A DNA stretch of 64,000 nt from Bactericera cockerelli (GCA_024516035.1 CM044964.1:7438236-7502235); one strand, 5' to 3'. Shown: positions 1 to 10,219, counted from the stretch's first letter. The notes: a model not told the origin generated them from the sequence alone. Numbers and translations: made by a program.

Positions 1-390
1 ATAAATAAATGAAATAGTGCTATGGGCTAGACTCGAGAAATGGACTCTGAAATCTATTAATATTAGGTAATAATACACAATGGAAGGATTTTAGAGGCAA
101 AGGTTAAAGGTATATTTAACGGTGATGAGGCTTTCGGAAATTTAAAGCATATATACCTATATTATGTTATGTATAACCACACCACTCATATTGACCAACG
201 GCGACGTATCAATTGGGTCACTAATGGAGAGAGGTCATCCTCTGTTTTTGCATGGATCGCAGGTATACGAGTGAAAGAACCTTTTTTAATGACATTTGGA
301 ACATTTGAACTGAACTTCGAAACACCTATGTGGAGTATAAAGTATTGTGTGTACAATTCATATACCTGATGTTAATATACGACGGGACCA

Positions 391-622
391 GCTCCCACAG
401 CACATGGCTCAGTGGTCTTTGCACTCGTTAGACCCGGGCTCGAATCCCGGCGGAGACAATAATTTGTCAACATGGGTTTGGATGTTTTCGGGACCCATTC
501 AGCCTCGTAACGACAATCTATCTATGGAGGTATTGTCCATAGCGACTTGTCCTCAGCAATTACAGAAAAGATGGATTATAATTAGATTTGGATGTACTGG
601 AAAAAATCCTACAATGCTGTAG
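391..622 (+). repeat. tRNA-derived SINE copy, family E-like
   Basis: A tRNA-like head is visible near 401-450: an A-box-like TGGCTCAGTGG and a B-box-like GGCTCGAATCC. The downstream body (TTGGATGTTTTCGGGACCC then GCCTCGT) resembles the body of the copy at 4358-4655, so I group them. It is a retroposed Pol III element, not a working tRNA: no matched acceptor stem is evident. The open frames crossing it are incidental. Confidence 0.6.
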
Positions 623-857
623 TGAGCACCTATATGAGCACCTATATACCTACAAATTATTAGTGGCCACCTGAATTGGGGAAAAATGATCAACTCAACT
701 TACGGGAGTTCTGCAGCAAAAATGAATGATCTGAGAGCAAAATGTTCGAGAGTAAAATGTTATAAAAATTACCTGAATTACTAAAGACAATTGTTAAACT
801 TTTAACTTTTCATACCAATTTCACAAAAAACCACTTTTTTGCCCAAATATTTTTCAT

Positions 858-1077
858 TTGTACTGTGTGTGTGTCTGTGTATGTATGTGTGTGTGTGTTT
901 GTGTGTACTGTGTGTGTGTGTACTGTGTGTGTGTGTATGTATGTGTGTGTGTACTGTGTGTGTGTGTATGTATGTGTATGTGTGTATGTATGTGTGTGTG
1001 TGTGTGTTTGTGTGTACTGCGTGTGTGTATGTATGTGTGTGTACTGTGTGTGTGTACTGTGTGTGTGTAATGTGTGT

Positions 1078-1119
<42 letters not shown>

Positions 1120-1125
1120 ACGATC
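858..1125. repeat. TG/CA microsatellite
   Basis: About 270 bp of (TG)n interrupted by TA and ACTG units. All open frames here on either strand are low-complexity artefacts (Cys-Val or His-Thr repeats). Such alternating purine-pyrimidine DNA can adopt Z-form, but nothing suggests a function. Confidence 0.97.
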
Positions 1126-1152
1126 CTGAACATAACAGTATCGATGCACACA

Positions 1153-1720
1153 CATAAAGTTATACAAATGAAATATTTGAAGACATAACTTCAAGCCAAA
1201 TTGGTACACCGCTCGTGCTTAACATAATCTCGGTCGCATGAACCATGCATTTTTCGTACAAAAAGGCACTTTATACTTATTTCCGCATACTTTTTATGTC
1301 AACGCAAAATGTTTGCATAAAGTTATACATACAGGAAATTTGAAGACATAACTTCAAGCCAAATTGGTACACCGCTCGTGCTTAACATAATCTCGGTCGC
1401 ATAAACCATGCATTTTTCGTACAAAAAGGCACTTTACACCTATTTCCGCATACTTTTTATGTCAACGCAAAATGTTTGCATAAAGTTATACATACAGGAA
1501 ATTTGAAGACATAACTTCAAGCCAAATTGGTACATGGCTCATGCTTAACATAAACTTGGTGGCATGAACCATGCATTTTTCGTACAAAAAGGCACTTTAT
1601 ACTTAATTCTGCATGCTTTTTATGTCAACGCAAAATGTTTGCATAGAGTTATACATACAGGAAAATTGAAGACATAACTTCAAGCCAAATTCGTATACCT
1701 CACAGTCTTAGCATAACTGC
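1153..1720. repeat. 163-bp tandem repeat, about 3.4 copies, decaying to about 1970
   Basis: Unit starts (CATAAAGTTATACA) fall at 1153, 1316, 1479 and 1642, exactly 163 bp apart, with few substitutions. From about 1720 to 1970 more diverged copies can be followed (for example CGTATAAAACTATACA near 1814). The unit is rich in GCATA/TATGC words, as is the tract at 5120-5840. No coding potential is seen. Confidence 0.9.
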
Positions 1721-2044
1721 TATGCTAAACTATTAGCATAAACCATACGTGTTTCGCATATAAAGTAATTGTATGCTACTTTACGCATGCATTTCATGCC
1801 AATGAGGGCTGTTCGTATAAAACTATACAAACATAAAAATAAGAGCTATAGATTCATGCTAATTTAACATGATTGACATTCTTTGTATAGACTTATGTAA
1901 AGTCTGCATAATTTTTAGCATAGAAATAGGGCGGTTTGTATGGTTTCATGCTAAGGTTTTATGTTTCCAATAAAGATAGTTGTGTTCGGTTCGATCATTT
2001 CTTTTTAAGTGTGACAAGGCAAGGTTGTATTAAATACGTTCGTA

Positions 2045-2122
2045 ATGTCAGTGAGCGAATTTTTGGGAGATGATCTGGGTGAAAGAGAGGGACAGTCTAC
2101 TAAAAAGTGTAAAATGAAATAG
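2045..2122 (+). other. Short coding-like ORF upstream of SAMD3-like gene
   Basis: A 25-codon frame begins at ATG 2045 (MSVSEFLGDDLGEREG...) and ends at TAG 2122. Its composition is protein-like and it sits about 140 bp before the first supported exon of the SAMD3-like gene, so it may be part of a 5' exon. I could not find a donor that keeps frame with the acceptor near 2256, so the link is unproven. Confidence 0.2.
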
Positions 2123-2613
2123 CCTAATGATAAAATTAAAACCTTGCTTGAGTTTACAGAAATTACACATTAATTTAAATTTTACCTACCTATTCTAAAA
2201 AAATGTACCCAGTTTCTTATTGTTCACAAAGTATCTTAGTTACCTAAAATATTTAGACTTCATGAGAATACGGGACCTAATCATAGAACAGTTTCCTTTT
2301 GAACAAGAAACCTCCACGATCTGGTTCAAATTGTACCGTTCCAATGACAGCGACAATGATCTGCCTGAAGCATTTTCTTCAAAGAAAGATAAGTCTTACC
2401 GAAGCTCCACGTCCGGCTTGCTGTATGAAATCTGGCGAACTCTCAGAAATAAAGGAAAGAAGGAAGGTGTCATCGAGTTCAAGAAGCGAAGGCCAAGTCA
2501 GAACCGGGAAAACCAAGAGCAGGAGGACTCGGAGTTGAACAAAAGCATTGCAACAGACACATTCAATATCGTAGGTATGTATATACTTAAACTACAAATA
2601 GATAACTTATGAC

Positions 2614-2755
2614 AGACCTCAGTAGCCTGATCAATAAGGCGACGGACTTGTAACCTGGAGGTCGGTGGTTCGAGTACCAGGTTAAGCATATATTTGGTAA
2701 AGCGAGTTTGGGTAGTTGTGATCAAAATAGTGATTAGTACAAATATCTTAAAAAA
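2614..2755 (+). repeat. tRNA-derived SINE, family A (in intron)
   Basis: The tRNA-like head (CTCAGTAGCCTGATCAATAAGG ... GGTCGGTGGTTCGAGTACC) is followed by a body containing TAAAGCGAGTTTGGGTAGTT and GTGATTAGTACAAAT. It lies wholly in the intron between exons 1 and 2 of the SAMD3-like gene. Relatives lie at 10551-10690, 16735-16862, 43505-43635 and 52978-53090. Confidence 0.8.
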
Positions 2756-3236
2756 AAAGGTATAAATAAAATAATTTTGTAGCTCAGATGTGGGGCTACG
2801 TGACTTTTTTTATAACATGTGTTGTTTTGTTTTCAGAAAACACCGTAGTTCAAAACTATCTGCAATGGTTGGAGACTGCTACTCCAAGTGATTCCTTCGA
2901 GACTATCAAACTCCGTTGGGAGGATACATCAAGGGACAGACTCCAATGTTTGCAGGCGGGCAATGAAAAATTTCAATCAATCATCCAGTACTTCAACACA
3001 TATCGTATTCTGCGGGATCCTGAAAGAGGACCTGTGTTGGTAAGTTATTTCTTTTTTGATTTTTGATATTATATGAAATTACATTTTTACAATAAGTCCT
3101 TAATATTAACTTGAATACTGAATAGATAATTATTATTTACTGACATACGAGTAACATGCCCTAAACAACCCACACTAAGAAAATCGGTGATTTTCTTGTT
3201 ATGTGGTATAGTACTATTTTTCTCACTTTATTTTAC

Positions 3237-3380
3237 TTTCAATTCTATTTCTCTCTCTCTCTCTCTCTTCCTTTCTTTCTCTCTTTCTTTCGTTTATTTT
3301 TCATTTTCTATTCATTTTTTATTTATTTCGATCTCACTTCCTTTTCTCATTCTTTATCTCTTTTTCTTTCTCTTGACTAT
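3237..3380. repeat. CT/CTTT-rich microsatellite in intron
   Basis: Pyrimidine-rich simple sequence (CTCTCTCTCT with TTTCTTTC variants) in the intron before exon 3 of the SAMD3-like gene. The Phe/Leu/Ser-rich frames here are artefacts. Confidence 0.9.
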
Positions 3381-4357
3381 CAATGATAGTTGATTATTTA
3401 TCTCGTGTGTTCTTCTCTGTTCTAGATAAACATGGACTTTGACATATTGCATCCTGGAAGAACAACGTGTTTGATTGAAGGTCTTCTCCATCACAGGGAC
3501 AAGATCATCACCCTAGCAAAAGCCGTGAAGGAGAGGGCCTCGGACTGCGCAGTGTCTGCTATTGCTGCCCTACCTCACATCAGTTCCCGCCACAAAAAAG
3601 GTGAAGTGTCACTCTTGGAAACCATCAAGGTCTGAAGTTTGCGAGGGATTCATAATGCATGTGTCCAGTCCTTCTAACATTGAAACCTGCAGGGTGAGTC
3701 GGATCGAAAAATTGACTAAAATGTACAGACCTAAAATGTATGTAGGTGATTTTAAAAATCCAACCAATGTTTATTGTGTTGTGGATGACATTTTACAACC
3801 TCAAAATTCAATTGTAGCAGCTGTAGATCTTTGTTTCAAGATTTTCTTTGTAACACATTGTAATTACCCAGAAGAGAGTCAACATCTGTGGCTTACACTC
3901 CAGCTAGGTTTCTACGAAATATCCACCAAGTATGATAAGATTCATGCACCGACTACTAAACTTTTAGCTGACCTTGCATTAATGCCTAAAGCAAATAGAG
4001 CAGCCAGGGCATCTAGGTAGGTAATTTGTCTGCTCAAAGTAGGGGAATGTCGGGGACTAAAGGAGGTTACCAATTAAATTTCCGACCATCAAAGTCTCGG
4101 TTTTACAATCCTCTTTTTGAGCTGTTAAACTTGCTCTATTTTCTGCTCTCTTCCTCCAATATTTGAAAACATTTTCTTTTTGTCTTTTCCATTTTGCCCC
4201 ACCTTCCCCTACATGTGTCAGCCCCTATACAGAGAATTTTTTTATATACTTTTTTTAGTTTAGTTTACTTGTAGGTACAAATTTTGAGCTCCTTTATCGT
4301 ATTTTTTGTTGTTTTATTCTATTTCAATTTGCTTACTATTATATATTTGTTTACTAA

Positions 4358-4655
4358 TAGTCACCGTGGCAGAGTGAGTTAGCGCGCTAGGCATTGCACG
4401 CATGGTGACCTGGGTTCGATTCCCAGCGGGGCAGGAATTTTTCTGCTCTGTACTTGGATGTTCGGGGTCCACTCATACTTCGTGAGGAAAAATGAGTAGT
4501 TACTTGTATGAGTAACGACCAGTGGCGGCATTACCAGAGTAAAAAGAAATGAATGTAATAGAATAATTCGAAAAGTAAAGGAGGCTCTTAGTAATGCTGC
4601 GCTACACACAAAAGTTGTGAAGAGGCTTTGCGCTTCACCACAAATAAAATCATAC
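4358..4655 (+). repeat. tRNA-derived SINE, family E
   Basis: The head CACCGTGGCAGAGTGAG ... GGTGACCTGGGTTCGATTCCC carries A- and B-box-like motifs. The body has a characteristic GGGGTCCACTCATAC, CGTGAGGAAAAATGAG and a 3' part TGCGCTACACACAAAAGTTGTG. Partial relatives: 35570-35695, 48660-48735, 55262-55530 and 61195-61318. Confidence 0.8.
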
Positions 4656-4829
4656 ATATATTTGTTTACTATGCTCATTTGCGAGGACTGTCAAAAATTG
4701 TTCCAAACTATTTTTTCATAATTATTGTAAGCAGGACTCATGTCCTGTACGTGCTAGAAATGGTAATTACCATTTGACAATTCCCATTTTACCGCTCCCC
4801 GATAATGTAACATATAAGTTGTATTTTTT

Positions 4830-4968
4830 CTTAAATGTTTATATAGTGTAATATCTGCAAATAAAAAGTAGTTGATGTGTAATTTCTGTAAATTTAAAAA
4901 TTGTTAATGTGTAATTTCTGTAAACTTAAAAATTGTTGATGTGTAATTTCTGTAAATAAAGAGTGTAA
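4830..4968. repeat. 35-bp tandem repeat, four copies
   Basis: The unit TTGATGTGTAATTTCTGTAA plus an A-rich filler recurs about every 35 bp. It is AT-rich and non-coding. Confidence 0.8.
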
Positions 4969-5119
4969 TGTGTTGTACATTATATTTACTTGAATTGAAT
5001 TCTTCTTCATTTTCCACACATAGGGCAATACATATATCCTATGACTTTGTATGACTAGGAATATGCATGTAGATGACTTCCGTCCGAGTGCAAAATATTT
5101 ATGCACTTAGTCGGAGGCT

Positions 5120-5840
5120 ATCCTGCAAATTTCTGTACATTCAAATACATAGGTATATGTATAGCTGTATGCAAAAGTATGCATACAGCTATACGTATCA
5201 TACGTATAGCTGTATGCATACTTTTGCATACTGCTATGAGAACGTTCGCATATTGAATATGCGAACGTTGGCATAGTGACTATGCCAACGTTAGCATAGT
5301 CACTATGCCAAGGGTCGCATAGTGACCATACCAACGTTCGCATATTGTTATGCCTACTTTGCATAATAGTTAGCATAACACTATGCCAACGTTAGCATGC
5401 GGTTTTTAACAGTATGCCTACTTCGCATAACAGTTAGCATAACACTATGCCAACGTTAGCATGCGGTTTTTAACAGTATGCCTACTTCGCATAACAGTTA
5501 GCATAACACTATGCTTACTTCGTATACTGGTATGAAAATGACACAGCAAGTATGCATAATCTTTATGATAGGCGAATTACTTTATGCTAAGATACGTATA
5601 ATGTTATGTTAAACAAATGAAATTCAGAGCATAGACTATGCAAGTTAAACATGTTATTATGCTATCAATGAATTGAATTGAATTGAACAATAGCATAACT
5701 TTATACATCCGTTGGCATAAAAGTAATGACGTCACAACTATGACGTCACGACTTTTGACAAATTTCGTTAGCATAAATTATGCTAACCACTTTATGCTAA
5801 AGTCGAAAATATCGCGTATGCTAACTTTGCAAGGGTCCCC
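5120..5840. repeat. GCATA/TATGC dyad-rich tract with internal 63-bp tandem
   Basis: About 700 bp is packed with inverted pairs of the words GCATA and TATGC, for example CGTTCGCATATTGAATATGCG and GGCATAGTGACTATGCC. Between 5380 and 5520 a 63-bp unit (ACTATGCCAACGTTAGCATG then TTTTTAACAGTATGCC) repeats about three times. The same words occur in the repeat at 1153-1970. No coding potential. Confidence 0.85.
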
Positions 5841-5907
5841 CGTATGTTTAATTAATCACAATACTATGTTAAATTTCGCAGTTGGTTTTTCACCGTGTAC
5901 TTCTGTA

Positions 5908-6425
5908 TTCAACAGCATTAAAGTCAGCGTTGATGGAGCGCTGAATGCACCGGTTCTCGTAGGATCATCGAAGTTAAGCCTCGTCTAGCGAGATGAATAC
6001 TTCCTGAAGACTTCGGCCCAACCCAGGCTAGGTGCTGAGGTTAAATAGGATAGCACGTTTGTGAGTTTCCTGTGAATGGAGGGTAACACCCCCGTTGTGA
6101 TATGACCATGCAGTTGAAAGCGACGTTAACCTCTTGCACTCAAGCAATGTTTTCCCTCAGATAAGGTCGATGGTAACATATATGTGATGACAGCCAAATT
6201 ATTCATTTTTCAATTTTTTTGAAAAATGCGGAAGAAATCATTAAACACAAAATCCACTCAGACATGACATCGACTTTATGTGCGGTTGTATATACTCTTG
6301 TCATGTGAGACATGACATCAACCTTATCTGAGGTCGAACTTTTTTGTGACAGTTTGTAGAATATTACTTGTTTGTCATTTCACACATGCTGTCGATTGCA
6401 AAAGGTTAAACCCAAATGAAAAAAA
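5908..6425 (+). repeat. 5S rRNA-derived SINE (SINE3 type), split by a TTAA insertion
   Basis: The head is 5S-like: CTGAATGCACCGGTTCTCGT and GAAGTTAAGC. The body (GTTTGTGAGTTTCCTG, GAATGGAGGGTAACACCCCC, TGATATGACCATG, TTGAAAGCGACG) matches the copy at 47772-48022. The tail is interrupted at TTAA 6126-6129 by the element ending at 6409, after which the expected ACCCAAA tail and A-rich end resume. It is not a functional 5S gene: the head is diverged and truncated. Confidence 0.85.
6126..6409. mobile_element. TTAA-flanked MITE (piggyBac-like), nested in a 5S-SINE
   Basis: About 276 bp lie between two TTAA tetranucleotides (6126-6129 and 6406-6409). The ends are inverted: TTAACCTCTTGCA against TGCAAAAGGTTAA. 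Removing the insert plus one TTAA restores the SINE tail GACGTTAAACCC seen in other copies. TTAA duplication with exact insertion is the hallmark of piggyBac transposition. It has no transposase, so it is non-autonomous. It contains inverted words (CTCAGATAAGGTCGATG against CATCAACCTTATCTGAG). Confidence 0.75.
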
Positions 6426-6539
6426 ATACCTCGAATTAGGGACAGGCTCTCCTTATCATTGTTGTAATAAATTTTACTTAAAATTTGTCCTAAAAAGTTG
6501 AACTTTTGCACAATAATATTGTTGTTCCCAATTATTTTT

Positions 6540-6840
6540 TTAAGATGAATGTTTTACAGCCTTTTTTATTTCGTAGTCATGAAACAGGAGGTACTGTAGA
6601 CGCTTGTGGTCTGTGTTGTAGCTTGCCCATCCCGTATAGTATGCCTCCCCTCTGATGGGCGAGAGGTGACACATTACTTCCCATTTAGGTGCTGGTTCAA
6701 CACGAGCGCACCGTAAGGTATGGCCCTTACCAACAACTATAACCAAATTAAGAATACAAATTTTTGTCGTCACGGGGGATCGAAACCAGGACCTTCCGCA
6801 TGGCGAGCGAGTGCTTAACCACTGAGCTAATCGCGCGCTT
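6540..6840 (-). repeat. tRNA-derived SINE, family B
   Basis: On the minus strand the head reads GCGCGATTAGCTCAGTGG ... then GGTCCTGGTTTCGATCCCC (degraded B box). The body has TTGGTTATAGTTGTTGG, GCACCTAAATGGGAAGTA and GCCCATCAGAGGGGAGGCAT, and the 3' end GAAATAAAAAAGGCTG. This is the most abundant family here; it also occurs at 8205-8496, 10095-10219, 22235-22370, 32690-32935, 36890-37215, 37795-38300, 50365-50640 and 63850-64000. Confidence 0.88.
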
Positions 6841-7454
6841 TTAAGTAGCAAGAAAGTAAGATTATTTTATTGTGCATTTGATACATAAAGTATGTTCGCA
6901 ACGTCAGCAAGATAAAATTTAATATAGAATAAAATATAAAAAAAAACATAATTCCTAGGTGCGCCCCTGGTCGGGTCTCTGTTTACATTTCTCCAACAGT
7001 TTTATTCGCACTGCCCATTATCACAATCGCCCGTAATTCACTTTTATCGCCCATATTTATAATAAATGAAATCAATAATTATTAGTTGGTTTCGATATAA
7101 AATGGCCAGTTTGTTTATTTATCATTAGGTTTTATTATGATCTTGATAAAAAGAGTCAATACGTTATAGTTGCGAATGGGAGTTAAGGCCAATACGTTAG
7201 AATGGGGAGTTGGCTGTGTAAATAAGAGACCCGTGTTTGTTTATGGGAACGCTGCGCTGTTCGGGACAGTCCCCCTTTCTGCTATGGAAATGGTTCTGGA
7301 ATTTGCAATGGAATCGGAATCGAAAAATCGCGAATTGGACAGTGGTTCTCAGACGTGTGTGCCCAGAGATGGGAAATGGGGGACGTCTTTCTAAAGAGGT
7401 GGTAGTAGAATAGAAGGTACCTGAAGTTGCAGTGTCAATAACGATAATAATAAC
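6841..7454. other. Unassigned intergenic sequence
   Basis: I see no SINE head, splice-consistent coding pattern or tandem repeat here. A 74-codon frame at 7170-7394 lacks family resemblance and is probably chance. Confidence 0.5.
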
Positions 7455-7607
7455 ACTCTTTAGTGGAAGGTAATCTCCAGGCGAAATTAATGCTCAAAAC
7501 ATTTTCTATGTTACCTAACCCTCAGAGTCTTATTATTATGTAGTCACAAACTCAAATTAATGAGGAAAAATTACCAGACTAGCGCGTTAACCACTTGACT
7601 ACCAGCC
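7455..7607 (-). repeat. tRNA-derived SINE, family C, internally deleted
   Basis: The minus strand carries the family C body (TTTAGTGGAAGGTAATC, ATGCTCAAAACATTTTCT, CCCTCAGAGTCTTATTATTA on the plus strand) and part of the head (CCAGACTAGCGCGTTAACC). The B-box region between them is deleted. Confidence 0.75.
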
Positions 7608-8204
7608 AATGGTATATGGGATTTAATAAATTAATATTGTCAACCAAAAGTTTGTACCGTTGTTCTAGCTCATCGACAAATTCATAATTATACAAAATAC
7701 AACCTACATAATATGTAGAAATTGTAGAATAACTATAGTAATAAGGTCCATAAAATATTACAAAAGTTTTCAAACTTTAACGACTTTAATGAAAGAGATT
7801 AAAACTCTTTTTACACAGGGGACTCAGCGTCCATGGACATTAAACATTTAATTATAGCTCGTAAACTTATTAATGGCCGTGTTTGAGAAATAAAGACATC
7901 ACGGATTAACCCTTTATTACTGCCAGGGTCGAGATATTTATACTGGCTACCCGCTCGGAAACACACTGGGAAATTCTGCCAAATACAGAGCTATGTACAT
8001 TGTGGAGGACTGTGGTTGGTGATATGTGTTTTTTTTTATGATGAAAAGCACACCTAAAAGCACAGTTTGAATGAACAAGTTAATTTTATTCTACTCTTCT
8101 TAAACTGGACTGCCATGGTCGGTTAATGCGAAAATATCAGAACTTACAAAGCTATAGCATCATAATGACGGAAAACCAGGGATAATGTCTTTAGCCCTTT
8201 GTCG

Positions 8205-8496
8205 TTCCCGGTAGCTCAGTGGTTAAGCACTCGCTTGCCACGCGGAAGGTCCCGGGTTCGAACCCCCGCTCTGCCAAAAAATTGTATTCAAAATTTGGTC
8301 ACAGTTGTTTGTAAGGGATACCTTCCAGTGCGCTCGTGTTCACCCAGCACCTAAATGGGAAGTATTGTGTCACTTCTCGCCCATCAGAGAGGAGGCATAC
8401 TACGGGATGGCAGGCTACAACACAGACCACAAACGTCTACAGTAGCTCTTTTTTCATGGCTACGAAATAAAAAAGGCTGTGCATCACACATCTTTA
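8205..8496 (+). repeat. Chimeric SINE: family D 5' end joined to family B body
   Basis: It begins like family D (TTCCCGGTAGCTCAGTGG) and continues as family B (TTAAGCACTCGCTTGCC, AAGGTCCCGGGTTCGAA, then the B body and GAAATAAAAAAGGCTGTG). The join lies in the shared A-box motif, exactly where the left palindrome arm ends. Confidence 0.7.
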
Positions 8497-8689
8497 AAAA
8501 TAAGGAGTAGGAAAATATTTTTTCTTGTGCTCTGGTTTGACAATGAAAATATGAGAATAAAAAGGTTTGTCGTGTGATACCAAATGTACCGACAAAAAAT
8601 TGTATTCAAAAAATTCTTTGGACTGCCAGTGAAATCCTTTGAAGGAAGAAGGCAAATTAAATTTGGTTTCTTAATTTATAAAGATAATA

Positions 8690-8896
8690 ATAATAATAAT
8701 ATCGCCTTATTTAATACCTATACTGCTCGATTAGGACTAATGAGTCCCATTATTCCAGTAGTAAGCCCAAGACGTAATAAATTATGTGGTGAAAATTCCG
8801 AAAGGGGGGGATAAAATTGTAATGTCTCGGCTAGGTTTCGAACCTGCGACCTCTGGATTCCCAGACCGACGCTTGGACCACTGAGCTACCGGGAAC
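8690..8896 (-). repeat. tRNA-derived SINE, family D
   Basis: The minus-strand head reads CCCGGTAGCTCAGTGGTCC with a B box in GGTCGCAGGTTCGAAACC. The body is GTCTTGGGCTTACTACTGG, then a GGACT... ATTAGTCC region and a terminal (TTA)n tail. Relatives: 24047-24288 and 47262-47460 (minus), and 28788-28995, 31873-32078, 63440-63650 (plus). Confidence 0.85.
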
Positions 8897-9119
8897 GACA
8901 AAGGGCTAAAGACATTATCCCTGGTTTTGCGTCATTATGATGCTATAGCTTTGTAAGTTCTGATATTTTCGCATTAACCCGACCATGGCAGTCCAGTTTT
9001 AGAAGAGAAAAAAATTAACTTGTTCATTCAAACTGTGCTGTTAGTGTCAGGTGTGAAAAGTCTCACTATCAAGTTTCTATTCGAAAGACTTGATGGCTAC
9101 AGTTTCGATATTCTTGCAT

Positions 9120-9230
9120 CAATTCTGACGGTTAAGTGGCAGAAAATGCCTAGGGCATTAAATTTGCCTGGATTACAAGACAGTTGTAAATTTATATTTA
9201 TTATTATTATTATCAACAACAACAACATCA
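9120..9230 (+). repeat. Probable non-LTR retrotransposon 3' tail fragment
   Basis: GGTTAAGTGGCAGAAAATGC, followed by a GGCATTAAATTTGCC motif and a TTATTATTA tail, resembles the segment at 61915-62005. Such GTGGCAGA...GCC 3' ends are common on arthropod LINEs and their SINE partners. No reverse transcriptase is encoded here. Confidence 0.4.
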
Positions 9231-9635
9231 AGAACCGAAAACAACAACAAATCCAGAGATTCGAGCAACAAACAGAATCAGGGCGTTAATCCCATTTCAG
9301 ATGAGCGTTTAGACAGCTATTCGAGCAATTATCTCTGTACTAATAATAATATTAGTAATAATAATTAGTAATTAAACGTTTAGGAGGGTGGATAGTCAGC
9401 GAGAAAAGATAATGGATGGTTAAACTCAGTTAATAGGCTCACAAATTGAAGGTTTCCAGAAACTATAGCTCCAAATCAGAGTGAAAACCTGCAATTTAAA
9501 AATCCCAATAGATCATCTTCGAAGCCTTTTGGGTTACAGACATTCCAACCAGGTGAACTAAAGTTAAAAATCATTTTTTGCTACGTACATTAGACCATGG
9601 CTACAAGGTGAGATTGTTTATCATCAAGAGTTAAA

Positions 9636-9832
9636 ATTAAAGGGTTGGGTGGAAGAGATTGCCACAGGCAATAACCCCGCCCTTTAGGTAGGACATTAGT
9701 TTCATTCTCTTTTTTGTTCTATTTCTTTGTTCAATCTAATTTTTTTTTATAATTTCATTGTATTTTACTGTATATTTTTGTCTTACCTAATAAAGCATAT
9801 TATAGTAATAATAATAATAAAATTTAAAAAAA
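9636..9832 (+). repeat. Probable non-LTR retrotransposon 3' tail fragment
   Basis: GGGTTGGGTGGAAGAGATTG, then GGCAATAACCCCGCC, a T-rich stretch and a terminal (ATA)n tail. The core recurs at 60540-60605. It is a truncated, non-coding 3' end. Confidence 0.45.
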
Positions 9833-9884
9833 AAAAATATACCAGTGACCTAGTATACTAGGTTACTGGTAGTCATAATAATTA

Positions 9885-10088
9885 TGGTCATGCGCTAGTC
9901 TGGTAATCCAGGTAATGTAAGGATCCGTTGGTTCGAATCCCACCCAGTGCACAAATTTTTCCTCATTAATTTGAAATTGTGATCACATAATAATAAGACT
10001 TTGAGGGTTAGGTGGTAGAAAATGATTTGAGCATTAACCTTGCCTGGTGGTTACCTTCCACTAAAGAGTGGTATTATTATTATAATCT
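9885..10088 (+). repeat. tRNA-derived SINE, family C
   Basis: The head retains GCGCTAGTCTGGTAATCCAG and the B box GGTTCGAATCCC. The body contains TTTTTCCTCATTAATTTG, ACATAATAATAAGACTTTG and GGTTACCTTCCACTAAAGAG, with a (TTA)n tail. Other copies: 16308-16515, 17965-18255, 20935-21150, 33553-33760 (minus), 45003-45225 (minus) and 45990-46200. Confidence 0.85.
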
Positions 10089-10094
10089 TCTCAT

Positions 10095-10219
10095 TTAGTT
10101 GCTGAGTCAAACAAATGTAACCAAATTTTGAATACAATGTTTTTGTCGGCTTGGGGGTTCGAACCCGGGACCTTCCACATGGGAAACGAGTGCTTAACCA
10201 CGGAGCTATCTGGGCGCTC
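10095..10219 (-). repeat. tRNA-derived SINE, family B, 5' part only
   Basis: The minus strand shows the family B head (GCTCCGTGGTTAAGCACTCG, GGTCCCGGGTTCGAACCCC) and the start of the body. The 3' two-thirds is missing. Confidence 0.7.

Larger units (their letters stand above)
2262..4020 (+). pseudogene. SAMD3-like family gene, three exons, frameshifted in exon 3
   Basis: Three exons join with GT-AG introns: 2262-2574 (donor GTATGT, phase 1), 2837-3039 (acceptor TTTCAG, donor GTAAGT, phase 0) and 3426-4020 (acceptor TTCTAG). Spliced, they read about 370 codons if one base is skipped in the A6 run at 3594-3599; as written, the frame stops at 3633-3635. After the shift the frame stays open to TAG at 4018-4020. 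From memory of the family, the middle part (WLETATPS... then ILRDPERGPVL) and the last part (VYCVVDDILQPQNS, AAVDLCFKIFF, YPEESQHLW) resemble the C-terminal region of proteins annotated sterile alpha motif domain-containing protein 3-like. That region is uncharacterised and multi-copy in fish and invertebrates. No SAM domain is visible, so 5' exons may be missing. It keeps introns, so it is not a processed copy. The frameshift could be a real lesion or a homopolymer error. Confidence 0.6.
8040..9060. repeat. Large imperfect palindrome with SINE heads at the inner ends
   Basis: The left arm (about 8040-8235) and right arm (about 8868-9060) are inverted copies of about 190 bp: CTGGACTGCCATGGTCGG on the left matches CCGACCATGGCAGTCCAG on the right, and GGGATAATGTCTTTAGCCC pairs likewise. 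The arms end in GGTAGCTCAGTGG, a tRNA A-box. The spacer holds a family B body (8235-8496), unassigned sequence and a family D SINE on the minus strand (8690-8896). Confidence 0.85.

Noticed and set aside
802..1209. His/Thr-rich and Cys/Val-rich ORFs at 802-1209
   Set aside because: Translations of a TG/CA microsatellite.
1153..1720. CRISPR-like regular repeats
   Set aside because: The whole 163-bp unit is repeated with no unique spacers, and the genome is eukaryotic.
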